DNA of 25,293 nucleotides from CAYLRY01 sp964386535 (GCA_964386535.1 CAYLRY010000043.1:1-25293); one strand, 5' to 3'; numbered from the stretch's first letter, positions 8,134 to 14,966 are shown. Made by a program: numbers and translations. Notes: a model not told the origin generated them from the sequence alone.

Positions 8134-8162
8134 ATTATACACTAAAACTGTTGGTCTTGTAA
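8134..8162 (-). promoter_or_regulatory. promoter of mntA-hepT
   Basis: On the minus strand TTACAA (8157-8162), 17-bp spacer, TATAAT (8134-8139), about 70 bp before the mntA ATG. This is a bacterial sigma70-type promoter, unlike the TATA-like boxes before the Orc1/Cdc6 and recombinase genes nearby. Confidence 0.6.
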
Positions 8163-8274
8163 TTTAAAAAAGCTATCTAGCCTGGCTGTCGCTAGGAAGC
8201 GCCTGTAGGCTGTCCCCTGCTTGTCTCTTCTTTCCTGTTTAGAAGCGGTCAGTGGCGACATTGTCTTTGTCCCC

Positions 8275-9360
8275 TTATGCAAGCTTTTTCTCAACCCAGC
8301 GTATGCTGTACTTACCACAGAAATCCCTCGACTCAGGAGGCACAGACCATGCCACTAGGATTGCCTCGACATTTGAGGCCTTTATATCTTCGGATATCTC
8401 GGCGCATTTCAATACCTTATATTTTAGCACCTGGTGGCATCCGGGCAATGGGTCTGTTGTCTCTATCTCTACGACTGCATAACGATTATCGGCGAGTTTG
8501 AAAACAATATCGGCGGCATCTCCGGATATAAAGGTATATTCGATTCCAACTCCTTGCACATTATCCAGCCCGATAACAGTTGGATTTTTAGCAATCCATT
8601 CTTTCAGCTTTTTATGCTCTTCACCTTCCCCTCCGGGCCCATATTTTCTTACAGTTGAAACCCTCGTAGCTCTATTACCACTTATCTCAATACGAGGTCC
8701 AGATGGTGGAGCAGGAGCGACATTTTGAAAATCCTCAGAAAGAATTTTGGTGACAATCGCTTTCGCTTTCTCATCACGGAGAGTGTGTTTCAGGTCGGTT
8801 AAAATATTCACAAATTGACTGTCATTAAGGTAGCGAATCAACAACGTGCCCCAAACTGCTCCCCCATATGTCGTATAATAGTCCCAGAAATAAAGCTCTT
8901 TTGCCTCCTCCATTGATAATCTTACACAAAGCGATTTATCGGCTATCAAAATTGTTTCTTCACCGGGATTGTTAGTGACCTGGGCAATCTTGAAAAAACC
9001 GATAATTTTTCTATCTATCTCTTCGTCATCAGGAAAGCGGGTAATGAGAATCGCTATTTTGCCTTTTATAACGTTTCGAAGATGCTTTGGTGTCCCAGCT
9101 TTTTCCCCATTATGATACCAACCAGCCCCATATTTACAATCCCGAAAAAGAACACTTTCGTAACAGGGGTCAGTAGGTATGACACCCTCGAATCCACCGT
9201 CATAATACTTTCTGCATTCACAACTCCCTTGGCTGCACCAGACACGACCACCTTCTATATTTCGCTTTATGTTGCCATCTGAGCATGTCCCGTTGAACCC
9301 AACGTATAACCCTTCGTCTCCGTTGTTGTAAGTGCATTTTATTGCCACATGTTCTGCCAT
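8275..9360 (-). CDS. Cys-rich protein with C-terminal PD-(D/E)XK nuclease-like domain
   Basis: The start chosen is the ATG at 9360, preceded by AAAGGAG; an in-frame ATG 27 bp earlier lacks a site. The protein has 361 residues. The first 80 hold seven Cys (10, 26, 42, 47, 49, 66, 75), which may bind zinc. Residues about 95-190 form a mixed sheet region (KGKIAILITRF, KIIGFFKIAQV) that I cannot assign. A Pro-rich linker near 215-225 follows. Residues about 245-361 look like a NucS/Mrr-like PD-(D/E)XK domain: EEHKKLKEWIAKNP, the Asp of AADIVF (D284), VEIET (E298, E300) and HQVLKYKVLKC (Q310). The family suggests DNA cleavage, perhaps of modified or foreign DNA, but no function is shown. It is transcribed divergently from the Orc1/Cdc6 gene. 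Confidence 0.62.
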   Translation of the reverse strand: MAEHVAIKCTYNNGDEGLYVGFNGTCSDGNIKRNIEGGRVWCSQGSCECRKYYDGGFEGVIPTDPCYESVLFRDCKYGAGWYHNGEKAGTPKHLRNVIKGKIAILITRFPDDEEIDRKIIGFFKIAQVTNNPGEETILIADKSLCVRLSMEEAKELYFWDYYTTYGGAVWGTLLIRYLNDSQFVNILTDLKHTLRDEKAKAIVTKILSEDFQNVAPAPPSGPRIEISGNRATRVSTVRKYGPGGEGEEHKKLKEWIAKNPTVIGLDNVQGVGIEYTFISGDAADIVFKLADNRYAVVEIETTDPLPGCHQVLKYKVLKCAEISEDIKASNVEAILVAWSVPPESRDFCGKYSIRWVEKKLA

Positions 9361-9496
9361 GATAATCAAGCTCCTTTGCTCACACAACTCCCTATGAGCG
9401 CAACAGCCACACTCGAACTATACACTCAACCCAGAAATTTTACATCCATAATAATAGCAATCGCAAACGAATTGAACCTTATCCGCATCTTCGGCA

Positions 9497-9520
9497 TCCC
9501 ACAAGTGGGACATTTATAAA
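9497..9520 (+). promoter_or_regulatory. palindrome plus archaeal-type TATA box before the Orc1/Cdc6 gene
   Basis: TCCCAC (9497-9502), AA, GTGGGA (9505-9510) form a perfect inverted repeat, followed at once by TTTATAAA (9513-9520), whose centre lies about 25 nt before the ATG at 9541. That is the spacing of an archaeal leaderless promoter. The palindrome could be an operator or an initiator-binding site. A GAGG lies 12 nt before the ATG, too far for a good ribosome site. Confidence 0.5.
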
Positions 9521-9540
9521 CTGAGAGGCAATCTTTAAAT

Positions 9541-10596
9541 ATGGCTTTTTTCAACAATAACCATCCAGAGGATAGAATCGTTTTCGACCCCGATATACTC
9601 ACGGAAAACTACATACCGGAGCGCATCCCGGGCAGGGAGGCTCATATTCAAGAGCTGAAATTCTGCCTTGAGCCGGCGGTCAGGCAGGCGCAGCCGATGA
9701 ACGTCTGGCTGTTCGGAAAGCCCGGCGCTGGAAAGACAGCGACAGCCAGATATGTGCTGAGGCAACTGCTGGACCAGGCAAGGGTCAAAGGCGCATATGT
9801 TAACTGCTGGGAGGCGAATACACTCTTTCTAGTTGTGAGTGAAATTCTTAACAAGCTCAGGGTTCTTCATACCGAGAGAAGGGAGACCGAATACAAGCTC
9901 GATGTTTTACAAAGATATCTCGCCGGGATTCCTTTTGTTGTGATTCTCGATGAAATAGACCAGCCATCACCCAAAGAAAGAAGCCTTATAATTTACGGGC
10001 TTGCGAGCATACATAATACGGGGCTGATATGTATCTGCAACAGGCGCGAGTTTTATATGAATCTCGATGAGAGGATAAAGTCGAGGCTCAACCCGAAACA
10101 GATAGCTTTTGACCCATACTCAGTGCAAGACATTATTTTTATTCTCGAACACAGAGCGCAGTCAGCGATGATTCCCGATAGCTGGGACAACTCGATTCTC
10201 GAACAAATCGCCATGCTTTCGGAAGGCGATGCAAGAATTGCAATTCAGACCCTGAAGGGAGCTGCCCAGTATGCAGAAAAGGAGTTTGTTAGGAAAGTCG
10301 CCGGCCCGCATATCGAGAAAGGATGGAATGAAGCGAAAAATATAAAAAAGACTTACCTGCTCCGTGCGCTCACTGAAGACCACAGGATGCTATTCCACAT
10401 AATCGAATCCCATGGCGAAATCAATTCCGGCGGGCTTTGGAAGGAATATTTGAAGCTCGCGCAAAGAAGGAACTGGAAGCCGATAGCGTTGAGGACTTAC
10501 ACAAATTACGTGAACAAGCTGAAGGACGTCGGCCTTATAAAAATCGAGAGAGCCAGGGCGAGGGGCAAGGTGAGGGTCTTCAAATCCACAATATGA
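9541..10596 (+). CDS. cdc6: Orc1/Cdc6-family replication initiator (archaeal type)
   Basis: Protein of 351 residues built like archaeal Orc1/Cdc6, the AAA+ origin-binding initiator and helicase loader. Order: an N-terminal lead with NYIPERIPGREAHIQEL at 23-39, Walker A GKPGAGKT (59-66), Walker B VVILDEID (133-140), sensor-1 Asn in CICNRRE (N167), sensor-2 GDARIAI (R232), lid helices to about 275, and a C-terminal winged helix (about 280-351) ending LIKIERARARGKVRVF. All ATPase motifs are intact. Bacteria normally use DnaA, so the gene is most likely from an archaeal plasmid, virus or chromosome. A TATA-like box 25 nt before the ATG and the weak ribosome site support that. Its stop overlaps the start of the next small ORF. 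It may act as initiator of the element that carried it. Confidence 0.88.
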   Translation: MAFFNNNHPEDRIVFDPDILTENYIPERIPGREAHIQELKFCLEPAVRQAQPMNVWLFGKPGAGKTATARYVLRQLLDQARVKGAYVNCWEANTLFLVVSEILNKLRVLHTERRETEYKLDVLQRYLAGIPFVVILDEIDQPSPKERSLIIYGLASIHNTGLICICNRREFYMNLDERIKSRLNPKQIAFDPYSVQDIIFILEHRAQSAMIPDSWDNSILEQIAMLSEGDARIAIQTLKGAAQYAEKEFVRKVAGPHIEKGWNEAKNIKKTYLLRALTEDHRMLFHIIESHGEINSGGLWKEYLKLAQRRNWKPIALRTYTNYVNKLKDVGLIKIERARARGKVRVFKSTI

Positions 10597-10754
10597 ATGG
10601 GATGCTGTTGGCGCAGAATCGCAGGCTGAGCGAAGAGGAAATTCTGAAGGGGATGCCGGCCTGGTATCCGAAATTGAGAGAGATATATAATGAATTCCTT
10701 AAGGAAGAGGCCTTGAAAGCGAAATACAGGTCAGATGCTCTGCAATCCACTTAG
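10593..10754 (+). CDS. small ORF coupled to the Orc1/Cdc6 gene (53 aa)
   Basis: Starts in the ATGA that is also the stop of the Orc1/Cdc6 gene. The product is charged and helical: QNRRLSEEEILKG, then WYPKLREIYNEFLKEEAL. No family is recognised. The overlap is typical of coupled genes in a plasmid or provirus operon. A partner of the initiator is possible but is inference only. Confidence 0.55.
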   Translation: MNGMLLAQNRRLSEEEILKGMPAWYPKLREIYNEFLKEEALKAKYRSDALQST

Positions 10755-10991
10755 TCAGTCTTTTTCTCGGCATCGAGGTCTCTACGGGGCTAAAGAATGG
10801 TTTTTTATTCTTTCATCACCATCGTTTCATAGAAATAAGCTTTATTAATACCTCAACCATTAATAAATATGAGCATAATCGGCAAGAAACAGGGTCGCAG
10901 GCATGCGATTTCACCACCTACACCTGGTGGGGGCATTACACCTGCACTGAAAAGCCTACACCTTTTTAAACCCTGATTATAACAAATATGC
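10755..10991. promoter_or_regulatory. repeat-bearing intergenic region before the recombinase
   Basis: It holds three copies of TACACCT at 10919, 10937 and 10957 (18 and 20 bp apart), and a CCACC-TACACCT-GGTGG hairpin at 10914-10930. An AAAGAAT/ATTCTTT hairpin lies near 10794, and an archaeal-like TATA box TTTTTAAA at 10963-10970, about 26 nt before the ATG at 10992. The iterated motif next to an Orc1/Cdc6 gene could be an operator set or an origin; the sequence alone cannot tell which. Confidence 0.5.
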
Positions 10992-11745
10992 ATGGAACAA
11001 AGAATCGACATCTATTCCCGGAAAAAGCAGCTAGATTGGGTAACGAAAAAGCTGCGAAGCTCCGAGCAAATCTCGGACACCAACAAGATGGACATAATCG
11101 AATTCCAGAACTCCTGCTTCTCTGAAGGACTCAGCGAGCCCAGGGTGACCAAATATACCTGGCAGCTTATCAGGCCTGTCCATTATGCTCGGGAATGATT
11201 TCAAAAAGGCAGACAGGAAAGACATTCAAGCTCTCGTGCAAAAGATAGAAAGGTCTGATTACTCCCCCTGGACCAAGTATGATTTTAAAGTAACGATAAA
11301 AAAACTCTACAAATGGCTGAGGAAGACCGAAGAAGCGCCTGAAGGGGTCAAATGGATAAAAGCATCTTTCAGAAACGCCAGCCGAAAACTGCCGGAAGAG
11401 CTTTTTACAGAAGAGGAAATCAGGCAGCTTATAGATGCCGCAGCGCACCCCAGGGACAAAGCACTAATCGCAGCCCTCTGGGAATCCGGGTGCCGGGTCG
11501 GCGAGCTATGCACCCTCAGGCTCAAACATATCCATATTGACAAATTCGGCACTCAACTTATAGTGGACGGTAAAACCGGGATGAGGCGGGTAAGGATAAT
11601 CGCTTTTTCTCCTTTGCTTGCAACCTGGCTCAATATGCATCCCGACAGGGAAAACCCTGAAGCTCCTCTCTGGGTAGGCATCGGAACGGTCAACAGTGGA
11701 AAAGCCCCAAAATCCGCCATCAAAGTTAGCCAACTTTCAGTTTGA
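10992..11745 (+). pseudogene. tyrosine recombinase/integrase, frameshifted and truncated
   Basis: The first part (10992-11198, about 68 residues) and the second (11185-11745) are in different frames. Together they read as an archaeal-type XerC/D-like integrase: a SAM-like N-terminal arm-binding domain (about 1-110), then the catalytic domain with FTEEEIRQLIDAA and the first active-site Arg in SGCRVGELCTLRL. The shift falls near 11180-11190 and looks like one extra base. The end is lost: after LWVGIGTVNSGK the frame runs into the end of the IS element at 11705, so the HxxR, His and Tyr active-site residues are missing. Conserved sequence from related elements would continue there. The protein cannot recombine DNA. 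It probably once integrated the element with the Orc1/Cdc6 gene. Confidence 0.8.
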
Positions 11746-11948
11746 TGGCTAGTACCTTCCCAAGAATCGAACAAATGGTCTTAAAATATATTTTTAACAT
11801 CAATTTGACCTGGTTTTTACCGTTACCAGCCTATCTCAACGGGTAAAAGAGCCATATCTACCTTAAAAAGAGGCATCACTATCTATAGCGGATGATATTT
11901 ACCGCTTGCGGATTAGCAATTTATCGGTTAATTTAGTGCATTCTAATT

Positions 11949-13111
11949 TCAGGGCGGTTCAGAAACCATTAGACCTTCTTCGGATGCCGTCCATAAAGAC
12001 AGTAACCTACAGCGCGCCTGCAGCAATATACGGCAAGCTGGATGACTTTCACTCAGACGTACGATCAGTTGCCGGGAATGCTCCATCATTCGTCCAGCTA
12101 CATTAATGAGACTGAAACGGATGGCTTTGAGCCTCTGGGGTTCCCATCCCTCCGGCAAGGCTAATCTCTTCATCAGCGAGTTCAGATTAAAGGCTAAGAC
12201 CATGATCTCCCACCAGGCGGCATTGGCCCCAAAATGATTTGAGGGCAGATGCCCACCCGCCAGGTCATGCTTCATGATGGCGTGCATCTCTTCTCCCTTG
12301 CCACAGCGCTCCCGAGACCACCAGATGAGTTTATCCCCGGGTAAGTCCCGATTTGTTACCAGAGCAAACAGCTTGTACCTTTTCTCTCCCCAGTTCATGG
12401 TGGGGAAAGGCAGTTGAGATTCTATTCCCGGCAATTCCTGCTGCTGTAGCAACTCTCGAATGGCCAGAAAACGATAGTTGGGTCCCTTTTTGCTCAAGCC
12501 AGCCCAGGTGGGCACAAAGCAAACTTCAGCCCATTCCTGTCCAGTGTCTTTTTTCTCCCCGTCCACTTCTCTCTCCAGAGAATGCCATTCTTTCTCCTCA
12601 ACTTCCGCTACGGCATCCTTAAACTCTTGGGTTACATCCGCCCCAACCGCAAACTCAATTACCCCAAACGGCTTATTCTGCCCCTCCGCACAGTAGCGCA
12701 GCAGGTCTATTTGATAGGCCGCAGTATCACTCCTGAAGTAGACCTTCTTGATCCCTTTAGGTAAGACTTCCAGGGTCTCCTGGAGTAAACGCAAATTTTG
12801 ATATGCGGCTGGCACATTCCCATCTCGAAACTCTGAACGGGCCACCATATCCATTTCCGCCCAACGCACCGAGAGTGGCTGAAAAGACTGGCTGCCTTTA
12901 TAACTAAACAGGGCGTCCTGTTTGTTAGTTTCCACGATGCTAGCATCCATTTCCAGGGTGGCTAGCGTCCGGGGCGATTTCCGCCTCCCAGGTGATGTTC
13001 TATAGAGCCTGGTAGTCCACACACAATGGCCAGTTCCAAATAGGCGGGCAAACCGGCCAGAGCGGTCATTCCGGATTCAGTCGGTTCACACTCATATCGA
13101 AAAGGAAGCAC
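11949..13111 (-). pseudogene. IS1380-family (DDE) transposase with internal deletion
   Basis: The main frame (11949-13022) holds the DDE core: LATLEMDASIVETNKQDAL with the first Asp (D26), KVYFRSDTAAYQ with the second (D99), then the conserved GQEWAEVCFVP, LPFPTMNW and FGANAAWWEIMVLAFNLN stretches. The normal N-terminus lies just upstream in another frame, from about 13111: LPFRYECEPTESGMTALAGL, then SIEHHLG. As I recall the family, roughly 100 residues normally lie between these two parts; here they abut, so an internal deletion with frame change has removed them. The C-terminal end appears natural. A full-length active enzyme cannot be made from this copy. Confidence 0.75.
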
Positions 13112-13237
13112 CCCTTGCTTATATATTTTTCACCTCTTTGGTGAACATTCTTTAGCTTCGTTTCTATTGTATCTTAGCTTCGAATTCATTACCAAATGAG
13201 GCCTTTTCAGATCTTTTGATGGCGGATCAAGGATTGG

Positions 13238-13340
13238 CCTTGATTCACCATCAAACAAAGCTAAACGAGTGTGGATATTTTCACCAAGCTGGTACAGAAA
13301 CCTTGTGCCTATTCGAAGCTATTTGATGGTGGATTTGGGG
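13238..13340 (-). repeat. MITE-like repeat, copy B
   Basis: Reverse-complement relative of copy A, about 86% identical by hand count, with the same two end types (CCCCAAATCCACCATC and CCTTGATTCACCATC read inward). It abuts the right end of the IS1380-family element. Non-coding. Confidence 0.75.
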
Positions 13341-13622
13341 AAAGCCCTTGCCCTTGACTGCGCCAAAGCGAGGGGTACCATTTCGTTCCAGGTCGAGGCG
13401 GGAAACGGCACAATTATATACGGTCTAAATTGCGGCTAGTAAATATGGGTCACATGCGGCCAAACGGTGCTGCATCCACAAATTAATATCAGTGCTATTT
13501 TTGTAGTACTGTTCAAGGAGGTGTAAAACAGAAATTAACCTTTAAAATTCCCCACCGGCGCTGGGGAAAATATTTTGCATTTTCGGGGAATTCCTACTTG
13601 CAAAAAACATGCGTACCTGATC
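13341..13622. other. gene-free stretch right of the IS
   Basis: No supported gene. A short stop-free run follows the AAAG flank but matches nothing I know. An AAGGAGGTG sequence at about 13516 has no start codon behind it. TTCCCCA-CCGGCGC-TGGGGAA (around 13549-13569) is a 7-bp hairpin followed by AATATTTT and could be a weak terminator. Confidence 0.4.
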
Positions 13623-13697
13623 CCATACACTAACAACAATGGAGTCAAGATTTCCTATGAGGTGGAGGGACAAGGCACATCAACTAATAAGGTTTAA
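13623..13697 (+). pseudogene. N-terminal remnant of an alpha/beta hydrolase
   Basis: A 24-codon stretch reads PYTNNNGVKISYEVEGQG, which matches the usual start of alpha/beta-hydrolase proteins (NG-V-x-I-x-Y-E-V-E-G-x-G). It then runs into a stop where the HG oxyanion motif should follow. No start codon or catalytic part is present. It overlaps the end of the relE-like gene on the other strand. Confidence 0.4.
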
Positions 13698-13951
13698 CGG
13701 TAAGCATCTTTACGATGGCTAATTTTTACTACCCAAATTGTAAACTCGTTATCTTGAATGGAACATAAAATACGATATTGGCCCTGGCGGACGCGAAATC
13801 GTTCCTGTCCAGTTAGCTTCTCGCAACCCGACGGTCGAGGGTTTGAAGTCAGTGCACTGATTCGCTGCAGTATTTTCCTTATTTCTTTCTTAGGAATCAG
13901 CCTTAAATCTTTTTCCACGGATACTTTAAAATAGATTCTATATCCGGCCAT
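13694..13951 (-). CDS. RelE/ParE-family toxin
   Basis: Protein of 85 residues typical of RelE-like toxins: YRIYFKVSVEKDLRLIPK, a helical hairpin with ILQRISALTSNPRPSG, then the sheet ERFRVRQGQYRILCSI with several Arg, ending VVKISHRKDAYR. RelE members cut mRNA in the ribosome; ParE members act on gyrase. The Gly-Gln-Tyr-Arg stretch and the final His-Arg-Lys-Asp-x-Tyr fit the RelE group better. The ATG overlaps the antitoxin gene end by 14 bp, so the two are coupled, antitoxin first. Key basic residues are present, and it looks intact. Confidence 0.87.
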   Translation of the reverse strand: MAGYRIYFKVSVEKDLRLIPKKEIRKILQRISALTSNPRPSGCEKLTGQERFRVRQGQYRILCSIQDNEFTIWVVKISHRKDAYR

Positions 13952-14171
13952 CTTTCTTTAGCCTTTTGACCATTTCGTCATAGCTAATAACCGGCTCTTT
14001 TACCCTCTCTTCGAATGCAGCTATATCCTCGGCATCTTCCGCTAAGGCTTCTCTCACAGCCTCATTTACTAGATCTGATACCGACCGAGAGATCATAGCG
14101 GCTTTTAAGCGTAGGGCCATGTGCAGATCGGAATCAAGATAGATTGTAGTTCGTTTACTTTGAACAGACAT
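13938..14171 (-). CDS. ribbon-helix-helix antitoxin of the RelE-like toxin
   Basis: Protein of 77 residues. The ATG at 14171 is chosen because GGAGG lies 8-9 nt upstream; the in-frame GTG at 14180 lies inside that site. Residues about 6-43 form an RHH DNA-binding fold: the strand RTTIYLDSD, then helices MALRLKAA and SVSDLVNEAVREAL. The acidic C-terminus (EDAEDIAAFEERVKEP) probably wraps the toxin. It likely represses its own operon through the repeats overlapping the promoter. Confidence 0.86.
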   Translation of the reverse strand: MSVQSKRTTIYLDSDLHMALRLKAAMISRSVSDLVNEAVREALAEDAEDIAAFEERVKEPVISYDEMVKRLKKDGRI

Positions 14172-14204
14172 TTTTGGCACCTCCGGAAATAACCTTACAT
14201 AGAC

Positions 14205-14233
14205 ATTATAACGCTATAACGCTAAAACGACAA
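14205..14233 (-). promoter_or_regulatory. toxin-antitoxin promoter with repeated operator motif
   Basis: On the minus strand TTGTCG (14228-14233), 17-bp spacer, TATAAT (14205-14210), about 35 bp before the antitoxin ATG. Two tandem TAGCGTTA units lie within the spacer and touch the -10 box, a good fit for binding by the RHH antitoxin. Confidence 0.65.
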
Positions 14234-14770
14234 TATTTAAACATTCTCAGAAACAAGTAATTGCAGAATCCGTTGAAGCATATTCCTCTTCTTAAATAAA
14301 AGTTCGGTGACTGTTCCCTTTGGTCCACCAGAGGCTCAAATTACAAAGCAACGGCAAATTCCCTGAAAAGACATTTTTCTAACTCAGTTTTTATCTCGAT
14401 CCGCAATTCTACTTAGCCTGTCATCTCAATTTTCATTAGCGACTAAAATCCGTCATTAAATAGCTTCAAATGAACTTGAGTTATCGGCTCCATTTTAGTG
14501 AAATTATTCAGGTGCGTTTAGCCTCACCAGATGGTGAATTTGGGTTAGAGCCTTTTCCAGCTCGGTTTTTATTTGACAACATTTAAAAATACGAGTAAGA
14601 TAAGATATTTTTATCGGGAGACTTCCATAAATGAGCTAAAGGAAGAAGGGCAAAAACTGCTCCTACCCAGGGGCAGATAGAAACTCGAATTTCCAAAACC
14701 GAAACTCGAAATAAATACCAAATTAAGAAATTTATAATATTTCTAATGATGGTTTTAAGGCAAATCAGAA
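14234..14770. other. gene-free stretch holding MITE copy C
   Basis: No coding frame with a start site. AT-rich, with a diverged MITE copy at 14444-14544. Nothing else is recognised before the purP promoter. Confidence 0.4.
14444..14544 (+). repeat. MITE-like repeat, copy C (diverged)
   Basis: Starts TAAAATCCGTCATTAAATAG and ends GATGGTGAATTTGGG, so both ends and the AATAGCTTCAAA and GCGTTTAGC blocks match copies A and B. The middle has diverged. Non-coding. Confidence 0.55.
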
Positions 14771-14799
14771 TTGACCAAAGTGCAAAAAGTTGTAAATAT
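14771..14799 (+). promoter_or_regulatory. promoter of the purP operon
   Basis: TTGACC (14771-14776), 16-bp spacer, TAAATA (14793-14798), with TG just before the -10 box. The predicted transcript start falls near 14805, exactly where the first stem of the folded leader begins. Confidence 0.55.
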
Positions 14800-14802
14800 G
14801 TA

Positions 14803-14882
14803 GAACCTCCCAGCCACCAGATGCTTCAGCGCTTGGGAGGTACCCGCTATCCTGATCGTTGCCGCGGGCTTAAGGCATCTCC
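14803..14882 (+). ncRNA. candidate structured leader RNA (possible riboswitch) of the purP operon
   Basis: Stem 1: ACCTCCCA (14805-14812) with TGGGAGGT (14834-14841), extendable by AGC/GCT with one bulge. Stem 2: CCCGC (14843-14847) with GCGGG (14864-14868). The loop of stem 1 holds AGATGCTT (14819-14826), which can pair with AAGGCATCT (14872-14880) downstream, giving a pseudoknot of about 8 bp. The RNA would begin at the predicted transcript start and lies about 85 nt before the purP start. It does not match the ZTP, purine or other riboswitch consensus sequences I can recall. Confidence 0.5.
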
Positions 14883-14966
14883 AGTATGACATCATAAAAG
14901 CTTTTTGCAGCAAAGTCAGAATTTTTAAAAATATAAAGTAAGAAGTTCAGGGCAGGGAACAGCGGT

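Larger units (their letters stand above)
11705..13340 (-). mobile_element. IS1380-family element with adjoining MITE-like end
   Basis: Left end CCCCAAAATCCGCCATCAAA (11705-11724). An inner right end, TTTTGATGGCGGATCAAGG, lies at 13214-13232, and an outer right end, TTTGATGGTGGATTTGGGG, closes the MITE copy at 13340. The sequence outside the outer ends is AAAG on both sides, a possible 4-bp target duplication, which would make IS plus MITE one inserted unit. The transposase inside is decayed. The element interrupts the recombinase gene. The right flank does not clearly continue the integrase, so a deletion may also have occurred. Confidence 0.6.

Noticed and set aside
8118..8260. GTCGCCA/TGGCGAC inverted repeat as a mobile element
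   Set aside because: Only 7-bp arms, no gene inside and no target duplication; not enough to call.
11185..11198. Programmed ribosomal frameshift in the integrase
   Set aside because: No slippery run at the junction, and the gene is truncated at the other end as well; a mutation is simpler.
13341..13440. Continuation of the integrase after the IS
   Set aside because: The frame joins at AAAG, but the residues (ALALDCAKARGTISF) do not resemble the expected catalytic region with HxxR and Tyr.
14803..14882. Leader RNA as a ZTP or purine riboswitch
   Set aside because: The conserved cores of these classes, as I recall them, are not present; left as an unclassified candidate.
14803..14882. Reverse strand as a 5S or 23S rRNA fragment
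   Set aside because: A few short words (TTAAGCCCGC, GCTGAAGCATCT) resemble rRNA, but order and spacing do not hold.
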